A program made the position numbers and the translations under genes. The notes under the pieces are model-generated. The model searched no databases, was not told the origin of the DNA, and saw nothing but the letters and a program-made list of their open reading frames with translations. DNA of 64,000 nucleotides. It comes from Psychroserpens sp041224425. Lineage in GTDB: Bacteria > Bacteroidota > Bacteroidia > Flavobacteriales > Flavobacteriaceae. Positions 43,025 through 51,695 of this stretch are shown piece after piece. The DNA is taken from NCBI RefSeq assembly GCF_041224425.1, contig NZ_JBGFGL010000071.1, positions 304,045 to 368,044 of the forward strand, given 5' to 3'. How positions within the stretch are numbered: position 1 is the first letter of the stretch; the number at the start of each line of letters is the position of its first letter.

Positions 43025-43166
43025 AGAATATGTTTTTATAGTTATGAATTTCATTTTTATATTATATTTATATAAATAGTTTTAATTTGAAACTAAATAT
43101 TTAATTTATGTTTTAAATAATTCATTTAGGCTTCATATTTGTATCATAAATATTAAAATTAAGATT

Positions 43167-44828
43167 ATGTGCGGAATTGTATGTGCATTCGATTTAAAAC
43201 AAGATTCGGAAACATTAAGACCTCAGTTATTGGAAATGTCGAAAAAGATTCGACACAGAGGACCAGATTGGAGTGGGATTTATAGTGATGAAAAAGCCAT
43301 TATGGCTCATGAAAGATTGGCCATTGTCGATCCGGCTTCTGGAAAGCAGCCGTTGTTCAGTAAAAACAAAAAATTTGTATTGGCTGCCAATGGTGAGATA
43401 TATAATCATAGGTCATTAAGAGCACAATTTCCGGAATACGAGTTTCAAACAGAGAGTGACTGTGAAGTTATCCTGGCTTTATACCAAAAAAAGGGTGTCG
43501 ATTTCGTTGATGAGCTCAATGGGATTTTCGGATTTGCCATATATGATGTTGAAAAAGATGAATATTTTATAGCGCGTGATCACATGGGCATCATTCCGCT
43601 TTACATTGGTTGGGATCAAAATGGAACCTTTTACGTAGCTTCAGAATTAAAAGCTTTGGAAGGTACATGCACCAAAATAGAATTGTTTCCTCCAGGACAT
43701 TACTTTAGTAGTAAAGATGGTCAATTTGTAAATTGGTACAAACGCGATTGGGTTGATTACGATGCTGTAAAAGATAACGAGACGAGTATTGCCGATTTGC
43801 GAAAAGCTTTGGAAGATGCGGTACACAGACAACTGATGAGCGATGTACCTTATGGTGTATTGTTGTCTGGCGGATTGGATTCCTCGATTACGTCGGCCAT
43901 TGCTAAGAAATATGCACAAATGCGTATCGAGGCCGATGACAAGGAACAAGCTTGGTGGCCACAATTACATAGCTTTTCTGTAGGTTTGGAAGGCTCTCCA
44001 GATTTGGCTGCAGCAAAGAAAGTAGCAGACCATATCGGAACGGTTCACCACGAAATTAAATTCACCATCCAAGAAGGTTTAGATGCCATAAGAGATGTGA
44101 TTTATAATCTTGAAACCTATGATATCACCACAATTCGTGCGAGTACACCAATGTATTTAATGGCAAGGGTTATCAAATCTATGGGAATAAAAATGGTATT
44201 ATCTGGTGAAGGTGCCGATGAATTGTTTGGTGGCTATTTATATTTCCATAAAGCGCCTAATGCTAAAGAGTTTCACGAAGAAACGGTGAGAAAGCTGAGT
44301 AAACTTCATATGTATGATTGCCTTAGAGCCAATAAAAGTTTAGCTGCTTGGGGAATTGAAGGGCGTGTTCCTTTTTTAGACAAAGAGTTTATGGACGTGG
44401 CTATGCGACTCAATCCGAAAGATAAAATGATAAACTCTGAACGTATGGAGAAATGGGTCGTGCGGAAAGCGTTTGAAGATATGCTACCTGAAAGTGTGGC
44501 TTGGAGGCAAAAAGAACAGTTTAGTGATGGTGTGGGTTACAGTTGGATTGATACCTTAAAAGCTATGGTCAATGAGGAGGTTAGTGATGAACAGCTGGCG
44601 AATGCGCATTTCCGTTTTCCAATTCAAACACCACAAAACAAAGAGGAATATTATTACAGAACTATTTTTTCTGAGCACTTCCCAAGTGATGCTGCCGCTT
44701 TAAGTGTTCCTCAAGAGCCTAGTGTGGCTTGTAGTACGAAAATAGCATTGGAATGGGATGAAGCTTTCAAAAACATGAATGATCCATCTGGAAGAGCCGT
44801 TGCCAAGGTTCATACGGATGCTTATTAG
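43167..44828 (+). CDS. asnB: asparagine synthase B (glutamine-hydrolysing)
   Basis: AsnB makes asparagine from aspartate, glutamine and ATP. The 553-residue protein has the N-terminal glutaminase domain starting with the nucleophilic Cys 2 (MCGIVCAFD), RHRGPDWSGIY, and the synthetase domain with the ATP P-loop LLSGGLDSSI, SGEGADELFGGYLYFHKAP and WRQKEQFSDGVGY. Length matches E. coli AsnB. A near-consensus box CATATTTG lies 25 nt upstream (43134-43141). It is a single gene with its own terminator. Confidence 0.98.
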   Translation: MCGIVCAFDLKQDSETLRPQLLEMSKKIRHRGPDWSGIYSDEKAIMAHERLAIVDPASGKQPLFSKNKKFVLAANGEIYNHRSLRAQFPEYEFQTESDCEVILALYQKKGVDFVDELNGIFGFAIYDVEKDEYFIARDHMGIIPLYIGWDQNGTFYVASELKALEGTCTKIELFPPGHYFSSKDGQFVNWYKRDWVDYDAVKDNETSIADLRKALEDAVHRQLMSDVPYGVLLSGGLDSSITSAIAKKYAQMRIEADDKEQAWWPQLHSFSVGLEGSPDLAAAKKVADHIGTVHHEIKFTIQEGLDAIRDVIYNLETYDITTIRASTPMYLMARVIKSMGIKMVLSGEGADELFGGYLYFHKAPNAKEFHEETVRKLSKLHMYDCLRANKSLAAWGIEGRVPFLDKEFMDVAMRLNPKDKMINSERMEKWVVRKAFEDMLPESVAWRQKEQFSDGVGYSWIDTLKAMVNEEVSDEQLANAHFRFPIQTPQNKEEYYYRTIFSEHFPSDAAALSVPQEPSVACSTKIALEWDEAFKNMNDPSGRAVAKVHTDAY

Positions 44829-44859
44829 GTTAATTTTTGTTTTTTTAATTTAATAAATT

Positions 44860-44887
44860 GAGGTTGGTATTTATGCCAGCCTCTTTT
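44860..44887 (+). terminator. asnB terminator
   Basis: GAGGTTGG (44860-44867) pairs with CCAGCCTC (44876-44883), with one G-T wobble, over an 8-nt loop, followed by four T. Confidence 0.75.
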
Positions 44888-44968
44888 GATATAAAATGAT
44901 AGGATTTTATTTAAAAAGACATTCTTGTGGTTCGAAACCCTTATATTTACTGCAAATGACAGATAGGT

Positions 44969-44982
44969 GACATTTAAATGTC
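44969..44982. promoter_or_regulatory. 14-bp palindrome, candidate operator
   Basis: GACATTTAAATGTC is a perfect inverted repeat 24 nt upstream of the -7 box of the HTH gene. The place and symmetry fit a dimeric regulator site, perhaps autoregulation by the HTH protein. Confidence 0.45.
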
Positions 44983-45006
44983 GTGTAAAAAACCAATTCT
45001 AAGTTC

Positions 45007-45014
45007 TAGATTTG
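45007..45014 (+). promoter_or_regulatory. -7 box TAGATTTG of the HTH-CPBP module
   Basis: TAGATTTG is a full TAnnTTTG match 19 nt before the ATG at 45034. Confidence 0.55.
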
Positions 45015-45033
45015 TACCATCAAAATACACGAA

Positions 45034-45603
45034 ATGAAAACTCAAACACTAAGCGAAAATTTAATCTATCAAAGAAAGCTAAAAGGGTATACGCAAGAAG
45101 AACTTTCTGGTAAAACCACAGTGGCTGTCCGCACGATTCAACGCATTGAAAAAGGTGATGTGCAACCACATTTACAGACGGTTAAATTATTGGCTGCAGG
45201 TTTAAATATTGAGGTTGAGGATTTGTTGGTTTTAGATGATCCTAATGAAGAGGTGGTGCAGCGTAAATGGATGTTGTTGATTCATGGCTCACCATTTTTC
45301 GGACTTATCATTCCTTTTGCGAATGTTCTCTTTCCCTTATTTATTTGGATCAGTAAAGCCAATGATAGCAAAATATATGATGAGCACGGAAGGGCTGTTG
45401 TCAATTTTCATGGGACAATAAATTTACTCATCATATTATCATTATTGATTTTTTTCGTGATTCCTGGATTTAACTTTTTTATTACAGGGGCTGTTTTTCT
45501 TTTCGGAATTATTGTAAGTCTTGTCAATGTCTCTTCAGCCTTAAACAAACAAACTTGTAGGTATCCTTTATCAATTCCTTTTTTGAAACCTAAAAAGGAC
45601 TAA
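45034..45603 (+). CDS. XRE-type HTH regulator fused to a DUF4870-like membrane domain
   Basis: The 189-residue protein has an N-terminal Xre/Cro helix-turn-helix (residues about 8-62, GYTQEELSGKTTVAVRTIQR) and a C-terminal hydrophobic domain with two or three membrane helices (about 85-170, HGRAVVNFHGTIN onward) resembling DUF4870. It is thus a membrane-tethered DNA-binding protein. It starts a three-gene unit with two CPBP membrane proteases, which raises the possibility that proteolysis or membrane state controls it. The link is inference from gene order. Confidence 0.8.
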   Translation: MKTQTLSENLIYQRKLKGYTQEELSGKTTVAVRTIQRIEKGDVQPHLQTVKLLAAGLNIEVEDLLVLDDPNEEVVQRKWMLLIHGSPFFGLIIPFANVLFPLFIWISKANDSKIYDEHGRAVVNFHGTINLLIILSLLIFFVIPGFNFFITGAVFLFGIIVSLVNVSSALNKQTCRYPLSIPFLKPKKD

Positions 45604-45622
45604 CACAAAAAACATATAAGAT

Positions 45623-46333
45623 ATGCTAGGATTATTAGTCATAATAGTAATCTCATGGTTGCTATTGCATTTTATTGAAAATAAGTCTATTGATGCACTC
45701 GGTGTTGTGCCTAACCTTCATAGAATAAGTCAGTTTTTTATTGGGTGTTTTATTATTACAATAGTAGTGTTGATTAGCATCTATGTTGAAACCATAGTTT
45801 TGAATGTGAAATGGCAATTTAATGAAGTCAATTATAGAACGATTTTCAATGCCTTTGTCTACCATTTGAGGTCAGCTTTAACTGAAGACTTGTTATTTAG
45901 AGGAGCCATTCTTTATATTTTGATTCAAAGAATTGGAGCAACAAAAGCGATTTGGCTGTCTGCTATTCTATTCGGAATTTACCATTGGTTCTCTTATGGC
46001 ATAATAGGAGAGCGTGCCATTTTGATGGCTTATGTTCTCTTGATTACTGGATGTACGGGTTATGTTTGGGCTTATAGCTTTTACAAAACCAAATCCATAG
46101 CCTTGGGTCTTGGGTTTCATTTGGGCTACAATTTGGTCATGTCTTTCTTTTTTGAATCACAACCTTATGGTCAATTGATCATGGAAATGACCTCTAAAGA
46201 AGCGCTTTTTGGTTGGAGCGAATTTATGTTCTCAATGTTTAAAGGGTTATTTCCATCAATACTGACTCTAATTTGTGTGAAATTATTACTGAAATCAAGA
46301 CTGTATCCACAAACAGAAAATAAGGCAGTATGA
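45623..46333 (+). CDS. CPBP family intramembrane metalloprotease, first copy
   Basis: The 236-residue polytopic protein belongs to the CPBP (Abi/CAAX-protease-like) family. Motif 1 is TEDLLFRG, with E88 and D89 in place of the common Glu-Glu, motif 2 FGIYHWF, and motif 3 LGFHLGYNLV. These Glu, His and Asn residues form the membrane-embedded active site. In other bacteria members process prenylated or peptide substrates or protect against bacteriocins; the substrate here is unknown. It is 19 nt after the HTH gene and overlaps the second copy by 4 bp. Confidence 0.85.
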   Translation: MLGLLVIIVISWLLLHFIENKSIDALGVVPNLHRISQFFIGCFIITIVVLISIYVETIVLNVKWQFNEVNYRTIFNAFVYHLRSALTEDLLFRGAILYILIQRIGATKAIWLSAILFGIYHWFSYGIIGERAILMAYVLLITGCTGYVWAYSFYKTKSIALGLGFHLGYNLVMSFFFESQPYGQLIMEMTSKEALFGWSEFMFSMFKGLFPSILTLICVKLLLKSRLYPQTENKAV

Positions 46334-47166
46334 AACACATGACAGAAAAATATCCCAATGTCTCAAGAATGATTTTGGTCATCGTATTGTTTGTCATAGT
46401 GCTTTTAATTAGCGGAATCGTTAATAGAGGTGTGATAAAGCAGTACGCGCCTTATGCATCCTGCATATTGTTATTTGTTGTCACTTGGTTTTTGCTCAAA
46501 ACGGAAAAGAAATCGTTGAGTGGGCTAGGATTGAATTTCAGTTTGAAGAATGTTTTGCTTTTACCACTCGGTGTTCTAATTGGAGTTCTGGCACTTTTTG
46601 TAGCTAAGTATTTAAGAGCACTGTATTTGGGTGAAACATTCGAAATTTCAACATCAATAGATTATTGGGCTATCTTAATGGCATTCTATTTTATTTTGCC
46701 TCAAGTAGCTACCGAAGAGTTTTTGTTCAGAGGGTACCTATTTAAAAAAACCATAGAACTGTCTAATGTGATCGTTGCCAACATTATATTTTCAATTTTA
46801 TTTATGTTAATTCATGTTTTAGATGAAGGTGTTTTGAGCAACACAGGTATGCTCATTCTTTTGGTAGTATCCATTCCTGTCGGACATTTATTGTTTGCAA
46901 CCGCTTTGTTGAAGTCAAAAACATTATTCTTTCCAATAGGTATTCATTTGGGCAATAATTGGGCTACACGTCATTTGATTAGCAACGTAAACGATGGAAG
47001 CAGTTTCCTTTTTGTAACTAATGCAAATACCTTCGAAACATGGACGCCTTTTATTGGGTTCCTAATCATTTTTAACGGATTTTTCCTGTTGGTGACTTTT
47101 GTGATCTGGAAATGGGACAGACTAAAAACTTATTCTAGTTTCTTTAATTATTTTCTATTGAAATAG
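46330..47166 (+). CDS. CPBP family intramembrane metalloprotease, second copy
   Basis: The 278-residue protein is a second CPBP protease with all three motifs: ATEEFLFRGYLF, LFMLIHVLDEG and IGIHLGNNWAT. About eight membrane helices are expected. It starts in an ATGA overlap with the first copy, so synthesis is coupled. The two proteins differ strongly outside the motifs, which suggests old divergence and not recent duplication. No hairpin terminator follows. Confidence 0.87.
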   Translation: MKHMTEKYPNVSRMILVIVLFVIVLLISGIVNRGVIKQYAPYASCILLFVVTWFLLKTEKKSLSGLGLNFSLKNVLLLPLGVLIGVLALFVAKYLRALYLGETFEISTSIDYWAILMAFYFILPQVATEEFLFRGYLFKKTIELSNVIVANIIFSILFMLIHVLDEGVLSNTGMLILLVVSIPVGHLLFATALLKSKTLFFPIGIHLGNNWATRHLISNVNDGSSFLFVTNANTFETWTPFIGFLIIFNGFFLLVTFVIWKWDRLKTYSSFFNYFLLK

Positions 47167-47295
47167 AGTAGTAGAATACCGACATAAATGAATTCTAAGG
47201 CACTTTGGTTTTTTTTAGTTTTTCACTAAGCATTAAAAATACCAAAATTCAATTTAAGCTGCTTTTTAGCCGATTTAAGACATTTTTGTGTAATT

Positions 47296-47315
47296 AACAA
47301 TTGTTGATAATTATC
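47296..47315. promoter_or_regulatory. two abutting 10-bp palindromes upstream of gyrB
   Basis: AACAATTGTT (47296-47305) and GATAATTATC (47306-47315) are each perfect palindromes and touch end to end. They lie 44 nt upstream of the gyrB -7 box, which suits regulator binding. Confidence 0.4.
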
Positions 47316-47358
47316 GACTATATTCCATAAAAAGCTTTAAAAACCCTGGTTTATTTCG

Positions 47359-47366
47359 TATATTTG
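47359..47366 (+). promoter_or_regulatory. gyrB promoter, -7 box TATATTTG
   Basis: TATATTTG with upstream ATTTCG lies 74 nt before the gyrB ATG. It shares the extended form with the eno and mdh boxes. Confidence 0.6.
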
Positions 47367-47380
47367 TTTGTACTCAGAAG

Positions 47381-47403
47381 AGACGCTCAAAAGCGTCTTT
47401 TTT
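47381..47403 (+). terminator. terminator-like hairpin in the gyrB leader
   Basis: AGACGCT (47381-47387) pairs with AGCGTCT (47392-47398) over CAAA and is followed by T to 47403. It lies between the -7 box and the gyrB ATG, so it would sit in the 5' leader and could attenuate transcription. Confidence 0.6.
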
Positions 47404-47440
47404 GTGTATTAATATTAGATAAACAAGATATTTTAATACT

Positions 47441-49378
47441 ATGAGTGAAGAAAAGAAAAAACAATATTCTGCCGATAGCATTCAGGCTCTTGAGGGAATG
47501 GAGCACGTACGTATGCGTCCATCCATGTATATTGGTGATGTTGGCACACGAGGATTACATCATTTAGTGTATGAAGTCGTCGATAACTCCATCGATGAGG
47601 CTTTGGCTGGACATTGTAACAATATTACCGTAACTATTAATGAGGACAACTCTATCACAACTGAAGATGATGGTAGAGGTATTCCAGTAGATATTCATAA
47701 GAAAGAAGGCATCTCGGCTTTAGAGGTCGTAATGACTAAAATTGGAGCTGGTGGTAAGTTCGATAAGGATTCCTATAAAGTTTCTGGTGGTTTGCATGGT
47801 GTTGGTGTAAGTTGTGTAAATGCCTTATCTGAGCATTTAAAGGCGACTGTTCATCGCGATGGGAAAATTTGGGAACAAGAATATGAAAGAGGAAAAACCT
47901 TGTATCCTGTTAAAGCTGTTGGTGAAACTGATAAAAGAGGTACCATAGTAACCTTTAAGCCTGATCCGCAGATTTTTAAGCAAACACTTGAGTATAGCTA
48001 CGATACCTTGGCGAGTCGTTTACGTGAATTAGCTTACTTAAACAAAGGTATTACCATTCATCTTATAGATAGAAGATCCCAAAAGGAGGATGGTTCGTTT
48101 GAAGGAGAAACCTTCCATTCGGAAGAAGGATTAAAGGAATTTATAAAATTTCTTGATGGAAATAGAGAGCCATTAATGCAAGATGTCATTGCCTTTGAAG
48201 GAGAGAAAAATGATATTCCTGTTGAGGTTGCCATGGTTTATAATACGTCTTATGCTGAAAATTTGCATTCGTATGTAAATAATATCAACACCCATGAAGG
48301 TGGAACGCATTTAACTGGTTTCAGACGTGGTCTGACACATACCTTGAAAAAGTATGCTGACGATTCTGGAATGTTGGATAAACTGAAGTTTGATGTCTCT
48401 GGAGATGATTTCCGAGAAGGCTTAACAGCAATTGTTTCCGTTAAGGTTGCTGAACCTCAATTTGAGGGTCAAACCAAAACCAAACTAGGAAACAGAGAGG
48501 TCTCAGCTTCTGTGAGCCAAGCGGTTTCAGAAATGTTAACCGATTATTTGGAGGAACATCCAGATGATGCTAAAACCATTGTGCAAAAGGTCATCTTAGC
48601 GGCGCAAGCACGTCATGCAGCTCAAAAGGCTCGTGAAATGGTACAGCGTAAAACCGTTATGAGTATTGGTGGTTTGCCTGGAAAATTAAGCGATTGTTCG
48701 GAACAAGATCCAGCACAATGTGAAGTGTTCTTGGTTGAGGGTGATTCTGCAGGTGGAACAGCTAAGCAAGGTCGCGATCGAAAATTTCAAGCTATTTTGC
48801 CATTACGTGGTAAAATCCTGAACGTAGAAAAAGCCATGCAGCATAAAGTCTTCGAAAACGAAGAAATCAAGAATATTTTTACGGCGCTTGGTGTTACCAT
48901 CGGAACAGAGGAAGATAGTAAAGCCTTGAACCTCTCCAAATTGAGATACCATAAAATCGTCATCATGTGTGATGCCGATATTGATGGTAGTCACATCGCG
49001 ACGTTGATTTTAACATTCTTCTTCCGCTACATGAAGGAATTGATTGAACAAGGGCACGTTTACATTGCTACACCTCCTTTATACTTGGTGAAAAAAGGTG
49101 CCAAAAAACAATATGCTTGGTCTGACAAAGAGCGTGATCAAATCTCTAGTGATTTTGGAGGTAGTGTGAGCGTTCAGCGTTATAAAGGTCTTGGGGAAAT
49201 GAATGCTGAACAGCTTTGGGATACGACCATGAATCCTGAATTCAGAACCTTGAGACAAGTCAATATCGATAATGGTACCGAAGCAGACCGTATTTTCTCT
49301 ATGCTTATGGGAGATGAAGTGCCACCTCGTAGGGAATTTATTGAAAAGAACGCAATTTATGCTAATATTGATGCGTAA
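47441..49378 (+). CDS. gyrB: DNA gyrase subunit B
   Basis: GyrB supplies ATP hydrolysis for negative supercoiling. The 645-residue protein is the short form without the insert found in E. coli. It has the GHKL ATPase domain (EVVDNSIDEALAG, GLHGVGVSCVNALS), transducer domain, TOPRIM domain (EGDSAGGTAKQGRD, CDADIDGSHIATL), and the C-terminal QRYKGLGEMNAEQLW. dnaA, dnaN and recF are not adjacent. Its leader is 70 nt long and contains a hairpin with a T-tract. Confidence 0.98.
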   Translation: MSEEKKKQYSADSIQALEGMEHVRMRPSMYIGDVGTRGLHHLVYEVVDNSIDEALAGHCNNITVTINEDNSITTEDDGRGIPVDIHKKEGISALEVVMTKIGAGGKFDKDSYKVSGGLHGVGVSCVNALSEHLKATVHRDGKIWEQEYERGKTLYPVKAVGETDKRGTIVTFKPDPQIFKQTLEYSYDTLASRLRELAYLNKGITIHLIDRRSQKEDGSFEGETFHSEEGLKEFIKFLDGNREPLMQDVIAFEGEKNDIPVEVAMVYNTSYAENLHSYVNNINTHEGGTHLTGFRRGLTHTLKKYADDSGMLDKLKFDVSGDDFREGLTAIVSVKVAEPQFEGQTKTKLGNREVSASVSQAVSEMLTDYLEEHPDDAKTIVQKVILAAQARHAAQKAREMVQRKTVMSIGGLPGKLSDCSEQDPAQCEVFLVEGDSAGGTAKQGRDRKFQAILPLRGKILNVEKAMQHKVFENEEIKNIFTALGVTIGTEEDSKALNLSKLRYHKIVIMCDADIDGSHIATLILTFFFRYMKELIEQGHVYIATPPLYLVKKGAKKQYAWSDKERDQISSDFGGSVSVQRYKGLGEMNAEQLWDTTMNPEFRTLRQVNIDNGTEADRIFSMLMGDEVPPRREFIEKNAIYANIDA

Positions 49379-49411
49379 TTTGTTTAATTTAAGTTTAAGT
49401 AAAAAAAACAC

Positions 49412-50410
49412 ATGAAAAAACTAACTCTTTTTTTAATCTCAATTGTTTTATTTGGATGTAGTAGTAGCAGTGATTCTGAGGAGGAAGAGCCTCAAGGACA
49501 ATGCGGAACGGTCACCATTACCAACGTTACACAAAATTTTGAAACATTGACGATTTCATGGCAATCTCAAGGTAATTTCAATTATTTTGAAATTGGTTAT
49601 GATGCGACCAGTAATATAAGTGGTCCAATTAACAACAACAATAGTAATACCAATTCTAGTCTGCCATTTAGTAATTTATTGACTACTTCAAATAGTTCTT
49701 CTGCATCTGATGAAGCAAATGCTGAAGAATTGAACTTTTATGCGCAGCAAAATGAAACCTTCAGTTTTTACATTAGAGCCCAATGCGCAAATGGCCAATT
49801 CACAAATTGGAACGGACCATTTATTTTACAACTAGATGAGTTCTGTGAAAAGCCATATGATTTAAATATTTTTGCTGATCAATTAAGTTGGAGCTTTAAT
49901 GGCTTTGCTATTACCAATGCTTCGTATTTTCAAGTAGAGTATGGTTTGCAAGGTTTTCAATTAGGAAATGGTTCACAAAGCATTTCGAATGATATGTTTG
50001 TTGATGGATTTGCAATGGAACAAGGTAATGCCTATGATTTTTATGTGCGAGCATTTTGTGAGAATAACTTAGGTTGGGGCGATTGGGCTGGACCAATAAG
50101 TTATTTTGCAGAACAAGACTTCAATTTGTGCAATCCACCATCTAATCTTCAGTATTTTGTTGAATTCATCAGTGGAAGTTCCGCAGGTGTTAGATTTGAA
50201 TGGGATTATAATGGAGAAACAGAATTTGAACATGTTTTGGTGTCAAATAACGCAGATCCAAGTACAGGTAATATTAGTACTAGCGATACCTTTGGCTGGC
50301 CTGTATATACGGGATTGAGCACATTTGCAGATTATGACTTTTATGTAAGAGGTGTTTGCAATGACGGGACAAGAACCGCTTGGGCTGGACCATTGGATGT
50401 CAATCCGTAA
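49412..50410 (+). CDS. surface lipoprotein with three fibronectin III-like repeats
   Basis: The 332-residue product has a lipobox (VLFGC) followed by SSSSDSEEEE, a good match to the acidic surface-export signal of Bacteroidota lipoproteins. Three repeats of about 95-100 residues follow, each ending in a variant of F(Y)VRAxCxNxxxxxWxGP, resembling fibronectin type III modules common in flavobacterial adhesins. It is 33 nt downstream of gyrB and may be read through from it, with a terminator after it. Function unknown; binding or adhesion is a guess. Confidence 0.75.
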   Translation: MKKLTLFLISIVLFGCSSSSDSEEEEPQGQCGTVTITNVTQNFETLTISWQSQGNFNYFEIGYDATSNISGPINNNNSNTNSSLPFSNLLTTSNSSSASDEANAEELNFYAQQNETFSFYIRAQCANGQFTNWNGPFILQLDEFCEKPYDLNIFADQLSWSFNGFAITNASYFQVEYGLQGFQLGNGSQSISNDMFVDGFAMEQGNAYDFYVRAFCENNLGWGDWAGPISYFAEQDFNLCNPPSNLQYFVEFISGSSAGVRFEWDYNGETEFEHVLVSNNADPSTGNISTSDTFGWPVYTGLSTFADYDFYVRGVCNDGTRTAWAGPLDVNP

Positions 50411-50430
50411 GAGTAAAATTTAAACAAATT

Positions 50431-50462
50431 AAAAGCAATCATTTCTCAATGGTTGCTTTTTT
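50431..50462 (+). terminator. terminator after the fibronectin-like lipoprotein gene
   Basis: AAAAGCAATCATT (50431-50443) pairs with AATGGTTGCTTTT (50448-50460), one wobble pair, loop TCTC, ending in T. Confidence 0.8.
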
Positions 50463-50550
50463 ATTTTGATAAAATCCACTGTACCTAGAATAATCGTATA
50501 TTAAATACGTTAGAACAATAGAAACAATTAACACCCAAATCTATCCCGAT

Positions 50551-51567
50551 ATGAATCGAAAAATTTTAATTATTAAACTACTTTTCCTAAGCTCTTTTTT
50601 TTGTTCAGCTCAAGATGATATCAATGATTTGTTGGCTGCTGGTGTTCAAGATGCTGAACGCTTTGCTTCCGATTATTTTTTGCCGGCAACGGAAGGCCTA
50701 GCTTATGGTATGAATAACGGTTGGTTCAATAATGCCAAAGCATCAAAACGCTTTGGGTTTGAGCTCTCGATTATTGGTAATGTATCACTAATAAATGACG
50801 ATAAGAAGTCGTTCGAAATGCGTGCGTCAGACTATCAGAATATTAGATTTCCAGATAATAGTGCTTCAAAAACTGTAGCAACTGCTTTAGGTGAAAATAA
50901 TCCAGATATCACTGTCATTGTAACTTATGATGATCCTATTTTTGGTGATCAGGAAATTGAGCTAACCTTACCAACAGGTATAGGTTCTGGAAATATCAAT
51001 GTGATTCCTACAGCATTTCTGCAAGCTAGTTTTTCGCCTTTTAAAGGGACGCAGTTAAAAGGACGCTATTTCCCAAAAGTAGATACTGAAGACACAAAGG
51101 TTGGATTATACGGTTTAGGTATACAGCAAGAATTTACAAGTTGGTTGCCAGCTGATAAAATATGGCCAGTCGCGATATCAGGTCTCATTGCCTATACGCA
51201 TCTCGACGGAAGCTATGATTTTACGGACGCGCAAGTGGTTGAAGGTGAAAACCAACGCGTTGAAACCAATGTCAATACAATGCTCTATCAACTGATTGTT
51301 GGAACCCGATTGAAAATCATAAACTTTTATGGTGGACTCGGTTATATTTCTGGTAAGTCCAAAACAGATTTGTTAGGGACGTATGTTGTCAACAACAATG
51401 TCTTGTTTGCCAGTGCAATTGTAGATCCGTTCTCGATAGAAGAAGATATTTCTGGAACAAGAGCGACCTTAGGAACACATTTAAAACTTGGATTTTTTGG
51501 CTTAAATGCCGATTATACGTTTGCCGAATTTGATAGTGCTAGCTTAGCCTTGAATTTTTCGTTTTAA
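50551..51567 (+). CDS. DUF6588-like outer-membrane protein
   Basis: The 338-residue protein has a signal peptide (to FFCSAQ), a short helical lead (DINDLLAAGVQDAERFASDYF) and a long region of alternating beta strands ending in SLALNFSF, typical of an outer-membrane barrel. The lead with PATEGLAYGMNNGWFNNA matches the DUF6588 family of flavobacteria. No function is known. An imperfect inverted repeat CGTAT-ATTAA-ATACG (50495-50509) is upstream. It is a single gene. Confidence 0.75.
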   Translation: MNRKILIIKLLFLSSFFCSAQDDINDLLAAGVQDAERFASDYFLPATEGLAYGMNNGWFNNAKASKRFGFELSIIGNVSLINDDKKSFEMRASDYQNIRFPDNSASKTVATALGENNPDITVIVTYDDPIFGDQEIELTLPTGIGSGNINVIPTAFLQASFSPFKGTQLKGRYFPKVDTEDTKVGLYGLGIQQEFTSWLPADKIWPVAISGLIAYTHLDGSYDFTDAQVVEGENQRVETNVNTMLYQLIVGTRLKIINFYGGLGYISGKSKTDLLGTYVVNNNVLFASAIVDPFSIEEDISGTRATLGTHLKLGFFGLNADYTFAEFDSASLALNFSF

Positions 51568-51649
51568 AAAGCTTTAGCTTAAGTAAGTTAGATATAAAAG
51601 TGTAAGATTTTATCTTGCACTTTTTCTTTATAAAGACATCAAAATTTCG

Positions 51650-51657
51650 TAATTTTG
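51650..51657 (+). promoter_or_regulatory. mdh promoter, -7 box TAATTTTG
   Basis: TAATTTTG with upstream ATTTCG lies 38 nt before the mdh ATG. Confidence 0.6.
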
Positions 51658-51695
51658 CACTCTCAAATAACCACACAAATTTAAAACATAAAAAC

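Noticed and set aside
47280..47320. Possible replication origin or DnaA box near gyrB (TGTTGATAA)
   Set aside because: It differs from the DnaA consensus, there is no box cluster, and dnaA, dnaN and recF are absent. The symmetry is better read as a regulatory palindrome.
51615..51695. N-terminal extension of Mdh
   Set aside because: It begins before the predicted promoter and is not similar to Mdh; the NAD-binding strand begins right after ATG 51696.
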